A stretch of 64,000 nt of DNA from Nonomuraea turcica (GTDB lineage: Bacteria > Actinomycetota > Actinomycetes > Streptosporangiales > Streptosporangiaceae): assembly GCF_030718205.1 (NCBI RefSeq), contig NZ_JAUZQF010000011.1, forward strand, positions 62,001 through 126,000, written 5' to 3'. The notes beneath the pieces are model-generated. The model saw nothing but the letters and a program-made list of their open reading frames with translations, did not search any database and was not told where the DNA came from. Of the stretch, positions 26,706 to 34,111 are shown piece by piece. The position numbers and the translations under genes were made by a program. Numbering within the stretch: position 1 is the first letter of the stretch; the number at the start of each line of letters is the position of its first letter.

Positions 26706-27827
26706 TCAGTTGTTCACGGCGAGGTGGACGATGGTTTCGGTGCCGTCGTCCCAGCGCCACGGCACGTGGTGGCCCTTTAGATGCACGCCGCCGATCCATC
26801 GGTCGATGCCGTTGAGGGCGATCTGGTCGGCCTCGCCGGCCAGCACCCGTGCCCCGGTGTCGGTCAGGCGCACGCCCGTCGTCCCCTCGACGGGGCGGCC
26901 GGACGGGTTGAGGCGCAGCAGCGGGTGCGGCCCTTCCGCCATCCGGTCCATCCGGCCGAAGCACGTGGTGTCCCCCATGTACGGCCTCGTCTCCCGTGCC
27001 CCGGCCCGCACGAAGGCCGTCCCGGCGTCGGGTGCGCCATCGGCGACGGCGGCCAGCACCCGCCGCTCGGTCAGCGACAGGCCGTCCCGCGTCGCCGGAT
27101 ACTCCCGGCTGAGCCGGTCGAACGCCTCGCCCATGAACCGCAGCTCGCCCAGCCGCGCGGCGGCGATGGCGCCCAGACCCTCGGGGGTGGGCGCGCGGAA
27201 GGCCGCCCACGCGCGGGTGGCCAGCTCGAGCGCCGCCGAGGTCAGCCGCGCGCACGCGTTCGTGTGCGGCAGCTCCCGCAACTGCTCGGCGGTCAGCTCC
27301 CCGAGGCCGCCGAAGCGGGCGATGCCCGCGTGTTCGCCTATGCAGATCAAGGTGATGCGCTCGGCGGGAACGCCCAGATCGGCCAGGCGGGCGAGGATCT
27401 CAGCGATCTGCAGCTGGTCGTACAGGTCCGCCTCGAACCACAGCACGTATTCCCCGCCGCGGTTGGCCTCCAGCGCCTGGTCCCGCTCGGTGAACTGGCG
27501 CGTCGCCACGGCGCGTTCGGCGCTCTCGTAGCCGGTGAGGTAGTCGACCCTGATCCGGCGCAACTCGGCCGGCGCGACCTCGGGCACCGGTCCCTCGTGC
27601 AGGATGTCGCGCCAGTAGACCACGCGCCGTGCGAGCCCGGTGCCCGGCACGTCGGTGCCGTCGCCGTTGCTGATGTGGAGCGCGTCGGGCATCCAGTCGA
27701 GCGGGGAGTCGTCCGGCGTCGTGCCCGGGTGCTCAGCGAGGAGCCTGCTGCGGGCGGTCGCGTACGATTCGCCGGTCTTGGCCATCCGGGCGCGCACGCG
27801 CCGCTTGAAACCGGCATGCTTGGTCAT
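26706..27827 (-). CDS. DUF1835 domain-containing protein
   Basis: 373 aa. It opens with a short basic segment (KHAGFKRRVRARMAKTGESY ATARSRL) resembling the small HTH-like segment found in antitoxin-like proteins. The DUF1835 core follows: LHISNGDGTDVPGTGLARRVVYWRDILHEGPVPE, and later VLWFEADLYDQLQIAEIL. The C-terminal part matches the usual DUF1835 extension with LSLTERRVLAAVADG. Function unknown. GGGAGACGATC precedes ATG 27827. Confidence 0.85.
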   Translation of the reverse strand: MTKHAGFKRRVRARMAKTGESYATARSRLLAEHPGTTPDDSPLDWMPDALHISNGDGTDVPGTGLARRVVYWRDILHEGPVPEVAPAELRRIRVDYLTGYESAERAVATRQFTERDQALEANRGGEYVLWFEADLYDQLQIAEILARLADLGVPAERITLICIGEHAGIARFGGLGELTAEQLRELPHTNACARLTSAALELATRAWAAFRAPTPEGLGAIAAARLGELRFMGEAFDRLSREYPATRDGLSLTERRVLAAVADGAPDAGTAFVRAGARETRPYMGDTTCFGRMDRMAEGPHPLLRLNPSGRPVEGTTGVRLTDTGARVLAGEADQIALNGIDRWIGGVHLKGHHVPWRWDDGTETIVHLAVNN

Positions 27828-28339
27828 GATCGTCTCCCGCGTCCCGTCCGCGGATCCCCCAGCGATCGCTGCGGCGGGCGCACGATCGACGAATGACGCC
27901 CCGGCCGAGAGATGGGTCTCCCTTTGCCTCCGTCGGGTGACCCGGCTGGGGCGGGTCGCCGGAGGTTGGGCGCGGACGGTCGCCACCTCTTAAGGTACTC
28001 GGCGGCCGGTACGTCGCGCGATCCCTCCCGCTTAGTGCGCTCGATTCCTCATGAACCAGAGCGTGTGATGAGGAGTCTTGTGCCGGAGGACATAGTCAGG
28101 GTTCCGCCTTTCCGGTCTACTGGCTGTCATGGTCGCTGGCGGTGGGGTAACGGTCAGGCGTGCCGCGGAGGCAGTCAGGTTCGGGAGCGGGGGGCCGCTC
28201 GGACGGGCGAAACGCGGGTCGGAGGGATCGGCTGCGTCGCGGCGAGAGATTTCTCCGGGTCCGTGTCGATCCGCGGGCCGCTCGTTCGACCTGTGGGTGC
28301 GAGGGCCGAGAGGCGGCCCCGCCGGACGAGGAGAACGCG
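27828..28339. other. Intergenic region between divergent genes
   Basis: About 510 bases between DUF1835 and the YCII-sigma operon. It should contain both promoters. I see no supported gene and no convincing operator; the last 200 bases are extremely GC-rich. Confidence 0.4.
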
Positions 28340-28711
28340 ATGTCGAAATACCTGCTGATCATGCGGGGCACCGACGAGTCGAACGCGGCCATGATGGCCA
28401 ACATTGACGAGATGATGGCCACGACCCGCCAGTTCATCGAGGAGATGGTCAAGGCCGGCGTTCTCCTTGCGGCGGAAGGGCTGGACGATCCGCGCAAGGG
28501 CGTCGTGGTCGACTTCAGCGGCGAGGCCCCGGTGGTCACGGACGGGCCGTACGGCGAGACCAAGGAACTGTTCGGGGGCTTCTTCCTGCTCGACGTCGCC
28601 TCGAAGCAGGAGGCGGTCGAGTGGGCCAAGCGGGTCCCGGCGGCCCCCGGGTCCAAGATCGAGGTCCGCCGGGTGCCCGGGAGCGACGAGGTCCCGCAGG
28701 TCGGCGAGTGA
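28340..28711 (+). CDS. YCII/DGPF domain protein
   Basis: 123 aa, ferredoxin-like YCII fold: KYLLIMRGTDES at the start, VVTDGPYGETKELFGGFFLL with the DGP(F/Y) motif, and SKIEVRRV near the end. GAGGAG lies 7 bases upstream of ATG 28340. It is followed after 43 bases by an ECF sigma gene. Genomic pairing of DGPF proteins with ECF42-type sigma factors is well known; the DGPF protein is thought to be a partner or target, and its biochemistry is unclear. A second such pair lies at 50913-52435. Confidence 0.9.
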   Translation: MSKYLLIMRGTDESNAAMMANIDEMMATTRQFIEEMVKAGVLLAAEGLDDPRKGVVVDFSGEAPVVTDGPYGETKELFGGFFLLDVASKQEAVEWAKRVPAAPGSKIEVRRVPGSDEVPQVGE

Positions 28712-28754
28712 TCATCAAGGACGGGGCCGGGCGCGAGAGCAACGGCCAGATCTG

Positions 28755-29981
28755 ATGGGTACGACCGATGTCGAGGCCGTCTGGCGGATCGAGTCGGCGC
28801 GGATCGTCGCCGCGCTGGCCCGGTTCACCGGCGATTTCGGGCTGGCCGAGGACGCGGCCCAGGAGGCGGTGGCCGAGGCGCTGGTGTCGTGGCCGCTCGC
28901 CCCTCCGGCCAATCCGGCCGGCTGGCTGATGGCCACGGCCCGGCGGCGGGCGATCGACGCGATCCGCCGCCGGGCCGCCCTCCAGGACCGATACGCCCTG
29001 CTGGCGGCCGACTTGGCGGCCGACTCGGCGGTTGACGAAGTAATCGATCCTGACAAGATCGATGACGACGTGCTGGCGCTGATGTTCGTCAGCTGCCACC
29101 CGGTGCTCTCCCCCGAGGCCCGGGTGGCGCTGACCCTGCGCGTGGTCGGCGGCCTGTCCAGCGAGGAGATCGCCCGCGCGTTCCTCGTACCCGTGCCGAC
29201 CGTGCAGGCCCGCATCACCCGGGCCAAGAAGACGATCGCGGCGGCCCGGGTGCCGTTCGAGCTGCCGCCGGCCGCCGAGCGCCGGGAGCGGCTGGGCGGC
29301 GTGCTCAGCGTCCTCTACGTGATCTTCACTGAGGGGTCGACGGCCACGTCGGGCGACCAGCTGCTGCGCCCCGACGTCGCGTACGAGGCGATCCGGCTGG
29401 CCCGCACGCTGGCCGCGCTGCAGCCGGACGAGCCGGAGGTGCACGGCCTGCTGGCGTTGTGCGAGCTGACGGCCGCGCGTTTCCCGGCCCGGACCGGCCC
29501 GGACGGTTCGCCGGTCCTGCTCGACGAGCAGGACCGGCGGCTGTGGGACTTCTCGGCGATCCGCCGTGGGCTGGCCGCTCTGGCCAAGGCATCGACTCGC
29601 GGCCTCGGCCCCTACGGCCTGCAGGCCGCGATCGCCGCCACCCACACATCGGCGCCCTCGGTCGAGGCGACCGACTGGGACCGGATCGTGGTGCTCTATG
29701 AGGCACTCGGCCGGGTCGCACCCTCGCCGGTGGTCGAGCTCAACCGGGCCGTCGCCGTTGCCATGGCCTCGTGCCCGGCGCAAGCCCTGGCCATCGTGGA
29801 CGAGCTGATCGCCTTGGACCGGCTCCCCGGTTCGCATTTGGTTCCGACCGTACGCGGTGAGCTGCTGGCCCGACTCGGACGGCGGCCGGAGGCGCGCGCC
29901 GAGCTGGAGCTGGCGGCCCGGCTGTGCGCCAACCAGCGCGAACGCTCAGTGCTGCTGCGCAAGGCGGCCGCGCTGGGCTGA
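28755..29981 (+). CDS. ECF sigma factor with C-terminal DUF6596/TPR-like extension (ECF42 type)
   Basis: 408 aa. Sigma2 (RFTGDFGLAEDAAQEAVAEA, PANPAGWLMATARRRAIDAI) and sigma4 (LTLRVVGGLSSEEIARAFLV PVPTVQARI) regions are followed by the long alpha-helical extension of ECF42 (GVLSVLYVIFTEG, RRGLAALAKASTRGLGPYGL, PSPVVELNRAVAVAM). No anti-sigma gene is adjacent; the extension itself is believed to control this class. It lies in an operon with the YCII gene. ATG 28755 begins the sigma2 domain. Confidence 0.93.
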   Translation: MGTTDVEAVWRIESARIVAALARFTGDFGLAEDAAQEAVAEALVSWPLAPPANPAGWLMATARRRAIDAIRRRAALQDRYALLAADLAADSAVDEVIDPDKIDDDVLALMFVSCHPVLSPEARVALTLRVVGGLSSEEIARAFLVPVPTVQARITRAKKTIAAARVPFELPPAAERRERLGGVLSVLYVIFTEGSTATSGDQLLRPDVAYEAIRLARTLAALQPDEPEVHGLLALCELTAARFPARTGPDGSPVLLDEQDRRLWDFSAIRRGLAALAKASTRGLGPYGLQAAIAATHTSAPSVEATDWDRIVVLYEALGRVAPSPVVELNRAVAVAMASCPAQALAIVDELIALDRLPGSHLVPTVRGELLARLGRRPEARAELELAARLCANQRERSVLLRKAAALG

Positions 29982-30342
29982 CTTCTCCAGCTCGGCCAGC
30001 CGGGACTCACACGCTGCCCGAATGCCCTCGATCGCATCGGCCCTTGACGGCCGAATCCCCGAATGCGGACGGTGGGAGCGCGGCGAACCCGGGGAGAACC
30101 TCGCCCACGGTCGGCGGCGTTGGCCGATCTGGGGCCCCGCCGTCCCCTGCCCGGACGTCTTCGGGGCAGCGGTCACTGGCCCGTGCCACCTCCGGGAAGG
30201 GTTCGGGATGAGAGTGCGTTGAGGCGAGGGCACCGGGGTGGGCTGAAGAACGTTCACCCCCGGTTGCGGAATCCGGCTGACGTGAGTACTCCGGGACACG
30301 ATGACGACCGGGTGGACCGCGCTCCGCCCCAGGAGGGAACGG
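29982..30342. other. Intergenic region
   Basis: About 360 bases. A minus-strand stretch reading SRADAIEGIRAACESRLAEL looks coding-like but has no start or partner, and could be the tail of a lost gene. Otherwise only the promoter of the LysR gene is expected. Confidence 0.35.
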
Positions 30343-30348
30343 GTGCCG

Positions 30349-31284
30349 ATGAGCCTGCGCCAGTTCGAGTACGCCCTGGCGGTTGCGGCGGAGGGCTCGG
30401 TGACGGCGGCGGCGGAGTTGCTGCACGTCGCCCAGCCGTCGATGTCCCAGCAGATCCGCAACCTGGAGCGCGACCTCGGCGTGACGCTGTTCGCCCGAAC
30501 GCCGGCCGGACTGGTGCCCACCGCGGTCGGCCAGGCGTTCCTGCGAGAGGCGCAGGTCGCGGTGAGCGCGGCGCGGCGGGCGAGGGCAACAGCGCAGGCC
30601 AGTGCGGATGACCTGGTGGGCGAGCTGGTCGTCTCGGCGCAGCTGGGCTTCGGCACGCGGCAGCTGCCAGGTGCGCTGAGCGTGCTGCGGCGCCGCTTTC
30701 CGCGGCTGGAGGTCACCGTTTTCGAGGAGTCGAGCTCCGCTGAGCTGGAGCGGCTGTGCCGCAGGGGTGCGGTGGACCTCGCCCTGATGGCGGCGTGCAA
30801 GCGGAGCCCTGCGGACGCCCACCACCTCGGCGAGGAGGAGTTCGTCGTGGTGCTGGACGCCGGGCACCGGCAGCTCGCCGCGGACCGGGTCGAGCTGCGC
30901 GAGCTGGAGGGGGAGTCGTGGGTGAGGTTCGACCGCGACAGCGCACTCGACGGCGTACTGCTGGAGGTGTCGCAGGACAACGGGCTGACCCCGGCCACGG
31001 TCGCCCGCGTGTCCCAGACGGCGACAGCTGTGCGGTGGGCCGCCCACGGCCTGGGCGTGACGCTCGTCCCGGCCTCCGCGGTGCCCCGCGGTTATGAGCA
31101 CCTCGCGCGTCCGGTGTTCCCGGCCGTGTCCCAGCCTGTCATCGCCGTGGTCCCGTCCAGCGCGGGGCCGGCGGCGACGGCTCTGCTCGAGCTCCTGCGT
31201 CAGGAGACCTGGGACAGCTCCGCCTCCTTTCGCCGGTCAGGCGCTGGGGCCGGTGAGCTTCACAGGCCAATCAGAGCTGGGTGA
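30349..31284 (+). CDS. LysR family transcriptional regulator
   Basis: 311 aa. The N-terminal winged HTH (MSLRQFEYALAVAAEGSVTAAAELLHVAQPSMSQQI and RDLGVTLFARTPAGLVPTAV) is canonical, followed by a periplasmic-binding-like co-inducer domain (GELVVSAQLGFGTRQLPGAL, HGLGVTLVPASAVP). AGGAGGG is at 30331; GTG 30343 is an equally good start. It is convergent with the first of two SDR genes. LysR proteins often control a divergent neighbour, but here none is adjacent. Confidence 0.9.
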   Translation: MSLRQFEYALAVAAEGSVTAAAELLHVAQPSMSQQIRNLERDLGVTLFARTPAGLVPTAVGQAFLREAQVAVSAARRARATAQASADDLVGELVVSAQLGFGTRQLPGALSVLRRRFPRLEVTVFEESSSAELERLCRRGAVDLALMAACKRSPADAHHLGEEEFVVVLDAGHRQLAADRVELRELEGESWVRFDRDSALDGVLLEVSQDNGLTPATVARVSQTATAVRWAAHGLGVTLVPASAVPRGYEHLARPVFPAVSQPVIAVVPSSAGPAATALLELLRQETWDSSASFRRSGAGAGELHRPIRAG

Positions 31285-32014
31285 CTCCGCCGTCCACGGC
31301 GAGCTCAATGCCGGCGGTGTACGTCGCGTCGAAGGCGAGGAACGCGGCCGCAGTGGCGATCTCGTCGAGGGTGCCGAAACGCCGCATGGGATTGTCCGCG
31401 ACGCGCTCTGCCTTGAACTGCTCGGCGGCCTCCTTGGTCATTGAGCGCTCCAGAATCCCTGTGTCGATGGGACCGGGGCTGATCGCGTTGACGCGAATCG
31501 TGCGCGGAAGCAGCTCGCGGGAGAAGCTACGGGCCATGGAGCGCAGCGCCGCCTTGCCGGCCGCGTAGACACTGGTGTCCAGCATGCCGACGGTGCCGGC
31601 GACCGAGGTGGTGAGGACGACGCCGGCGCCCACGCTCAGCAGCGGGGCGAGCTTCTGCACGGTGAAGAAGGCGCCCTTGACGTTGATCGCGAACAGCTCG
31701 TCGTACATCTCCTCGGTCGTCGACTCGAACGGCGTGAGGACTGTGATGCCCGCGTTGACGAACAGGGCATCGATCGTGCCGAGCTCGACCTTCACCCGGT
31801 CTGCCAGGGCATCCAGGTCGGACAGCGAGGACACGTCGCCGCGGAAGGCCACCACGTTCTCGCCGAGCCGCTCCCGCGCGGCGTCGAGCGTGGCCTGAGA
31901 ACGGCCGGTGATCGCCACGCGGGCTCCGCCGTCCGCCAGCAACGTCGCGATCGCGAGCCCAATGCCGCTGCTGCCACCGGTGACCACTACATTCTTGTCG
32001 CGGTATTTTTCCAT
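31271..32014 (-). CDS. SDR family oxidoreductase
   Basis: 247 aa classical short-chain dehydrogenase. Cofactor motif VTGGSSGIGLAIA, NAG at INVKG-proximal position (FVNAGIT), Ser in TTSVAG, catalytic YAAGK, and a C-terminal GIELAVDGGVTQL are all present. The GR after strand 2 (ITGRSQATL) suggests NADP(H). Substrate unknown. It lies downstream of a second SDR gene after a 115-base gap and may share its promoter. Confidence 0.92.
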   Translation of the reverse strand: MEKYRDKNVVVTGGSSGIGLAIATLLADGGARVAITGRSQATLDAARERLGENVVAFRGDVSSLSDLDALADRVKVELGTIDALFVNAGITVLTPFESTTEEMYDELFAINVKGAFFTVQKLAPLLSVGAGVVLTTSVAGTVGMLDTSVYAAGKAALRSMARSFSRELLPRTIRVNAISPGPIDTGILERSMTKEAAEQFKAERVADNPMRRFGTLDEIATAAAFLAFDATYTAGIELAVDGGVTQL

Positions 32015-32129
32015 GTCAGAATTCCTTCGTTCGTTGATGTGACAGCTCGGCGGCGACGCCCGGCTCTCGCTCCGAATACGGGCCACCGAATTCCTGGTGC
32101 CGAATTCGGGGTGCCGAATGCAGTCGGCG

Positions 32130-32903
32130 TCAGTTCCTGGGGAATTCGCCGCCGTCCACGGAGAAGTAGGTCCCGGTGATCCAGCTCGCCCGGTCGGACA
32201 CGAGGAACAGCACCGCGTTGGCGATGTCGTCAGGCTGGCCGTCGCGCCCGAGCGGGGGTGTGGCGGTCGCGACCGATTCCTCGTCGTCGCTCGCCCACCG
32301 CTTCCGCGTCTCCTCGCCGCCGGGTGTGGAGGTCCTGCCGGGGCCCAGGGCGTTGACCCGGACTCCGAACGGGGCCAGCTCCGCGGCCAGCGCCCGGCTG
32401 TAGCTCTCCAGCCCCGCCTTGGCCGCCTGGTAGTGCGCGAACGCCGGCAGCGGCGGCAGGAGCGCGGCTGTGGAGATGTGCACGATCGCCCCCGATCCCC
32501 GTTCCCGCATCCCCGGTGCCAGCAGCGAGTTCAGCCGCACCGCCGCCAGGAGGTTCAGCTCCAGCGTGTCCTGCCAGTCCTCAGCAGGGATCGTCATGGC
32601 GCTGGCGCCATCGTTGGCCCGCGCTCCACCCGCGTTGTGGACCAGGATGTCCACCCCGCCGAGCGTCTCCTGCGCGGCCGCGGCCAGCGCCTGCGTCCCA
32701 GCCTGTGTCCGGATGTCGGCTGTCACGAAGGCGGCCCCCTCCGGCGCCGTGTACGTGGTCGACCTGGCGGTGGCCAACACCTCGGCGCCCGCGTCCAACA
32801 GCTGACGCACGACGGCCGCTCCGATTCCGCGGGAACCACCTGTGACCAGGGCTCGCTTTCCCTTGAGCTCTCGCGTCTCAGATCCGTTCTCGAACGTGGT
32901 CAT
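32130..32903 (-). CDS. SDR family oxidoreductase
   Basis: 257 aa. Motifs are LVTGGSRGIGAAVVRQL, HNAGGARAND, ISTAAL (catalytic Ser), YQAAK, and a WITGTYFSVDGGEFPRN C-terminus. It is a paralogue of the downstream SDR but only moderately similar. GGAATGG precedes ATG 32903. An imperfect 27-bp palindrome lies 128 bases upstream and may bind a regulator. Substrate unknown. Confidence 0.92.
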   Translation of the reverse strand: MTTFENGSETRELKGKRALVTGGSRGIGAAVVRQLLDAGAEVLATARSTTYTAPEGAAFVTADIRTQAGTQALAAAAQETLGGVDILVHNAGGARANDGASAMTIPAEDWQDTLELNLLAAVRLNSLLAPGMRERGSGAIVHISTAALLPPLPAFAHYQAAKAGLESYSRALAAELAPFGVRVNALGPGRTSTPGGEETRKRWASDDEESVATATPPLGRDGQPDDIANAVLFLVSDRASWITGTYFSVDGGEFPRN

Positions 32904-33030
32904 GCCACCATTCCTCTCGATTGCGCGCTCATTCGCTCGACGTAACAAGAACCGATCGCGGTGTGCACCTCGTCGAGCGGATTCACGGTACGTCGGGAAA
33001 AGAACGAGAGGCAAAGACGAAATGTCAGCA

Positions 33031-33057
33031 GACGCTATAGGAGATTCCTATGGCGTC
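33031..33057. promoter_or_regulatory. Long imperfect palindrome upstream of the SDR pair
   Basis: GACGCTATAGGA-GAT-TCCTATGGCGTC (arms of 13 bases, 11 matching) is centred about 140 bases upstream of the SDR gene. It looks like a regulator operator rather than a terminator because it interrupts GC-rich DNA with an AT-containing core. Confidence 0.45.
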
Positions 33058-33477
33058 GCGGCTCCCAATGCCGCGAAGACTGTTGCTTTCACGGTGTGAC
33101 TGTTTTTGTGGTGGTGTTCGTCTCGCCTGGGTCTGGGATCCTCGATAGGAGGCGATGTAGCGCGCAAGGCGATCCAGGAAGAGGTCCCGCAGCACAAGAG
33201 GATGCGGATCGCACCTTCAGACGGGCCGCGCACCGCCGCACCGCCGAGGTCGCCACCGACTGATGTCCTCCTGCAACGGTCGCACCTACATGGCTGACTC
33301 CGGTCCGAGACGCGAGCTCCCCGATGCGCACATCGCCTCCCGGCTAGATTTATCACCAACGACGCGACCTGCGTATTTACGCCTTACCGCGTGACCGCGC
33401 AAGCAAAAGAAGTTGCGCTCTCATCGGCCTCCCATGCTACGGTTTCGATCAGTTAAGCCCCTCCGAAATCCACCATC
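33058..33477. other. Leader region before the Y RNA array
   Basis: About 420 bases without a supported gene. TTGCGC at 33413 with TGCTAC at 33435 (16-base spacing) is a tentative promoter for the RNA array that begins at 33478. The assignment is weak. Confidence 0.35.
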
Positions 33478-33587
33478 CCGTCGGGCTCGGAGCGGGTACG
33501 GGTCGAATGGCGTCGGTTATCTCTTTCTCGAAAAAAGATCGCATCCGGTGTCGCTTCTCATATCCGTATCCGCTCCCGGCTCGACGG
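33478..33587 (+). ncRNA. Y RNA-like unit 1 (hairpin head)
   Basis: 110 nt. The ends 33478-33501 and 33564-33587 pair over 24 positions with one mismatch and three G-U pairs. Then comes an asymmetric internal loop (GTCGAA on the 5' side, CTTCTCATAT region on the 3' side), an upper stem TGGCGTCGG/CCGGTGTCG of 9 bp with G-U pairs, and a short terminal hairpin ATCT...AGAT. The GGTCGAA and GTTATCT elements resemble the conserved Ro-binding strand of Y RNAs. It lacks the tRNA-like module found in units 2-4. Confidence 0.7.
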
Positions 33588-33590
33588 TCT

Positions 33591-33758
33591 TCGGTGTGGT
33601 TCGGTGAGGGCACGGGTCGAAGTTCGTCGGTTACCACTTTTAATGGGGCGGTCGCAGGTTCGAGTCCTGCCCGGGGCTAACGCTCCGGTAGCTCAGTTGG
33701 CCAGAGCACCAAACGCCGGTGAACATCCCACATCCGTGTCTTCTCCGAACCACACCGA
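33591..33758 (+). ncRNA. YrlA-type Y RNA unit 2 with tRNA-like module
   Basis: 168 nt. The lower stem 33591-33615/33734-33758 has 25 positions with a single mismatch, including 14 perfect bp at the base. The internal loop is GTCGAA/ATCCCACAT and the upper stem 33622-33630/33716-33724 is 9 bp. Enclosed is a permuted tRNA mimic: T-arm GCAGG-TTCGAGT-CCTGC (33654-33670), 3' acceptor CCGGGGC, loop TAAC, 5' acceptor GCTCCGG (7 bp), and D-arm GCTC...GAGC (33691-33707). A 7-base CTTTTAA loop at 33637-33643 resembles the tRNA-Lys(UUU) anticodon loop. Confidence 0.8.
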
Positions 33759-33763
33759 TCCAC

Positions 33764-33916
33764 TCGTCAGCCCTGCCGGGAGCACGGGTCGAATTCTGTC
33801 GGTTACCACACAGGTAAAGGTTCGACTCCTTTCTGGCCCACTCATGGGCCAGCATGCCCAGGTCGGCTGGGCGCCCGGCAGGAGCCCCACATCCGTGCCA
33901 CCGGCAAGGCTGACGA
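33764..33916 (+). ncRNA. YrlA-type Y RNA unit 3 with tRNA-like module
   Basis: 153 nt. The lower stem 33764-33787/33893-33916 has 24 positions with three mismatches. The internal loop is GTCGAA/GCCCCACAT and the upper stem TTCTGTCGG/CCGGCAGGA is 9 bp with two G-U. The tRNA-like module has T-arm AAAGG-TTCGACT-CCTTT (33816-33832), acceptor strands CTGGCCC and GGGCCAG pairing perfectly over 7 bp across a 6-base loop, then D-arm GCCC...GGGC (33856-33872). Base changes relative to unit 2 are compensated, supporting a selected structure. Confidence 0.8.
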
Positions 33917-33921
33917 TCATG

Positions 33922-34061
33922 GGAGGGCGGGTCGAAGTCGTTCGGTTATCTTCCGGTACCGGCGGTCGCGGGGTTCAAGTCCCCGCTACGCGGCCTGGCC
34001 GCGCGTAGCTCAGCGGTAGAGCTCCGGTCTTGATCCGGTCGGCACACCCATATCCGCCCTC
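33922..34061 (+). ncRNA. YrlA-type Y RNA unit 4 with tRNA-like module
   Basis: About 140 nt. The lower stem GAGGGCGG/CCGCCCTC (33923-33930/34054-34061) is only 8 bp. The internal loop is GTCGAA/ACACCCATAT and the upper stem GTCGTTCGG/CCGGTCGGC is 9 bp with one mismatch. T-arm CGGGG-TTCAAGT-CCCCG (33969-33985), acceptor CTACGCG/CGCGTAG across a 9-base loop, and D-arm GCTC...GAGC (34008-34022) are present. CCGG-TCTTGAT-CCGG (34024-34038) could form an anticodon-like arm, competing with the upper stem. Confidence 0.75.
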
Positions 34062-34068
34062 ACCTCCC

Positions 34069-34094
34069 CCACATCCGCCGCCTGGCGGGTCGAA
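34069..34094 (+). ncRNA. Degenerate fifth Y RNA motif pair
   Basis: CCACATCCGCC (3'-type strand) is followed after GCCT by GGCGGGTCGAA (5'-type strand), so the two Ro-stem motifs occur in reversed order and close as a small CCGCC/GGCGG hairpin. This may be the processed end of the array, a decayed unit, or a terminator before the TROVE gene. Confidence 0.4.
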
Positions 34095-34111
34095 CACCTT
34101 GGAGATCCTTC

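Noticed and set aside
21443..32903. Secondary-metabolite biosynthetic cluster driven by the SARP/AfsR gene
   Set aside because: No PKS, NRPS, terpene or RiPP core enzymes lie nearby; the neighbours are single oxidoreductases and regulators with their own divergent promoters.
33640..34040. Canonical tRNA genes (T-arm and D-arm signatures on the plus strand)
   Set aside because: The arms occur in permuted order (T-arm before D-arm) with the acceptor ends joined by a short loop, and no unit has a normal 5' and 3' end. Y RNA-type mimicry explains the structure better.
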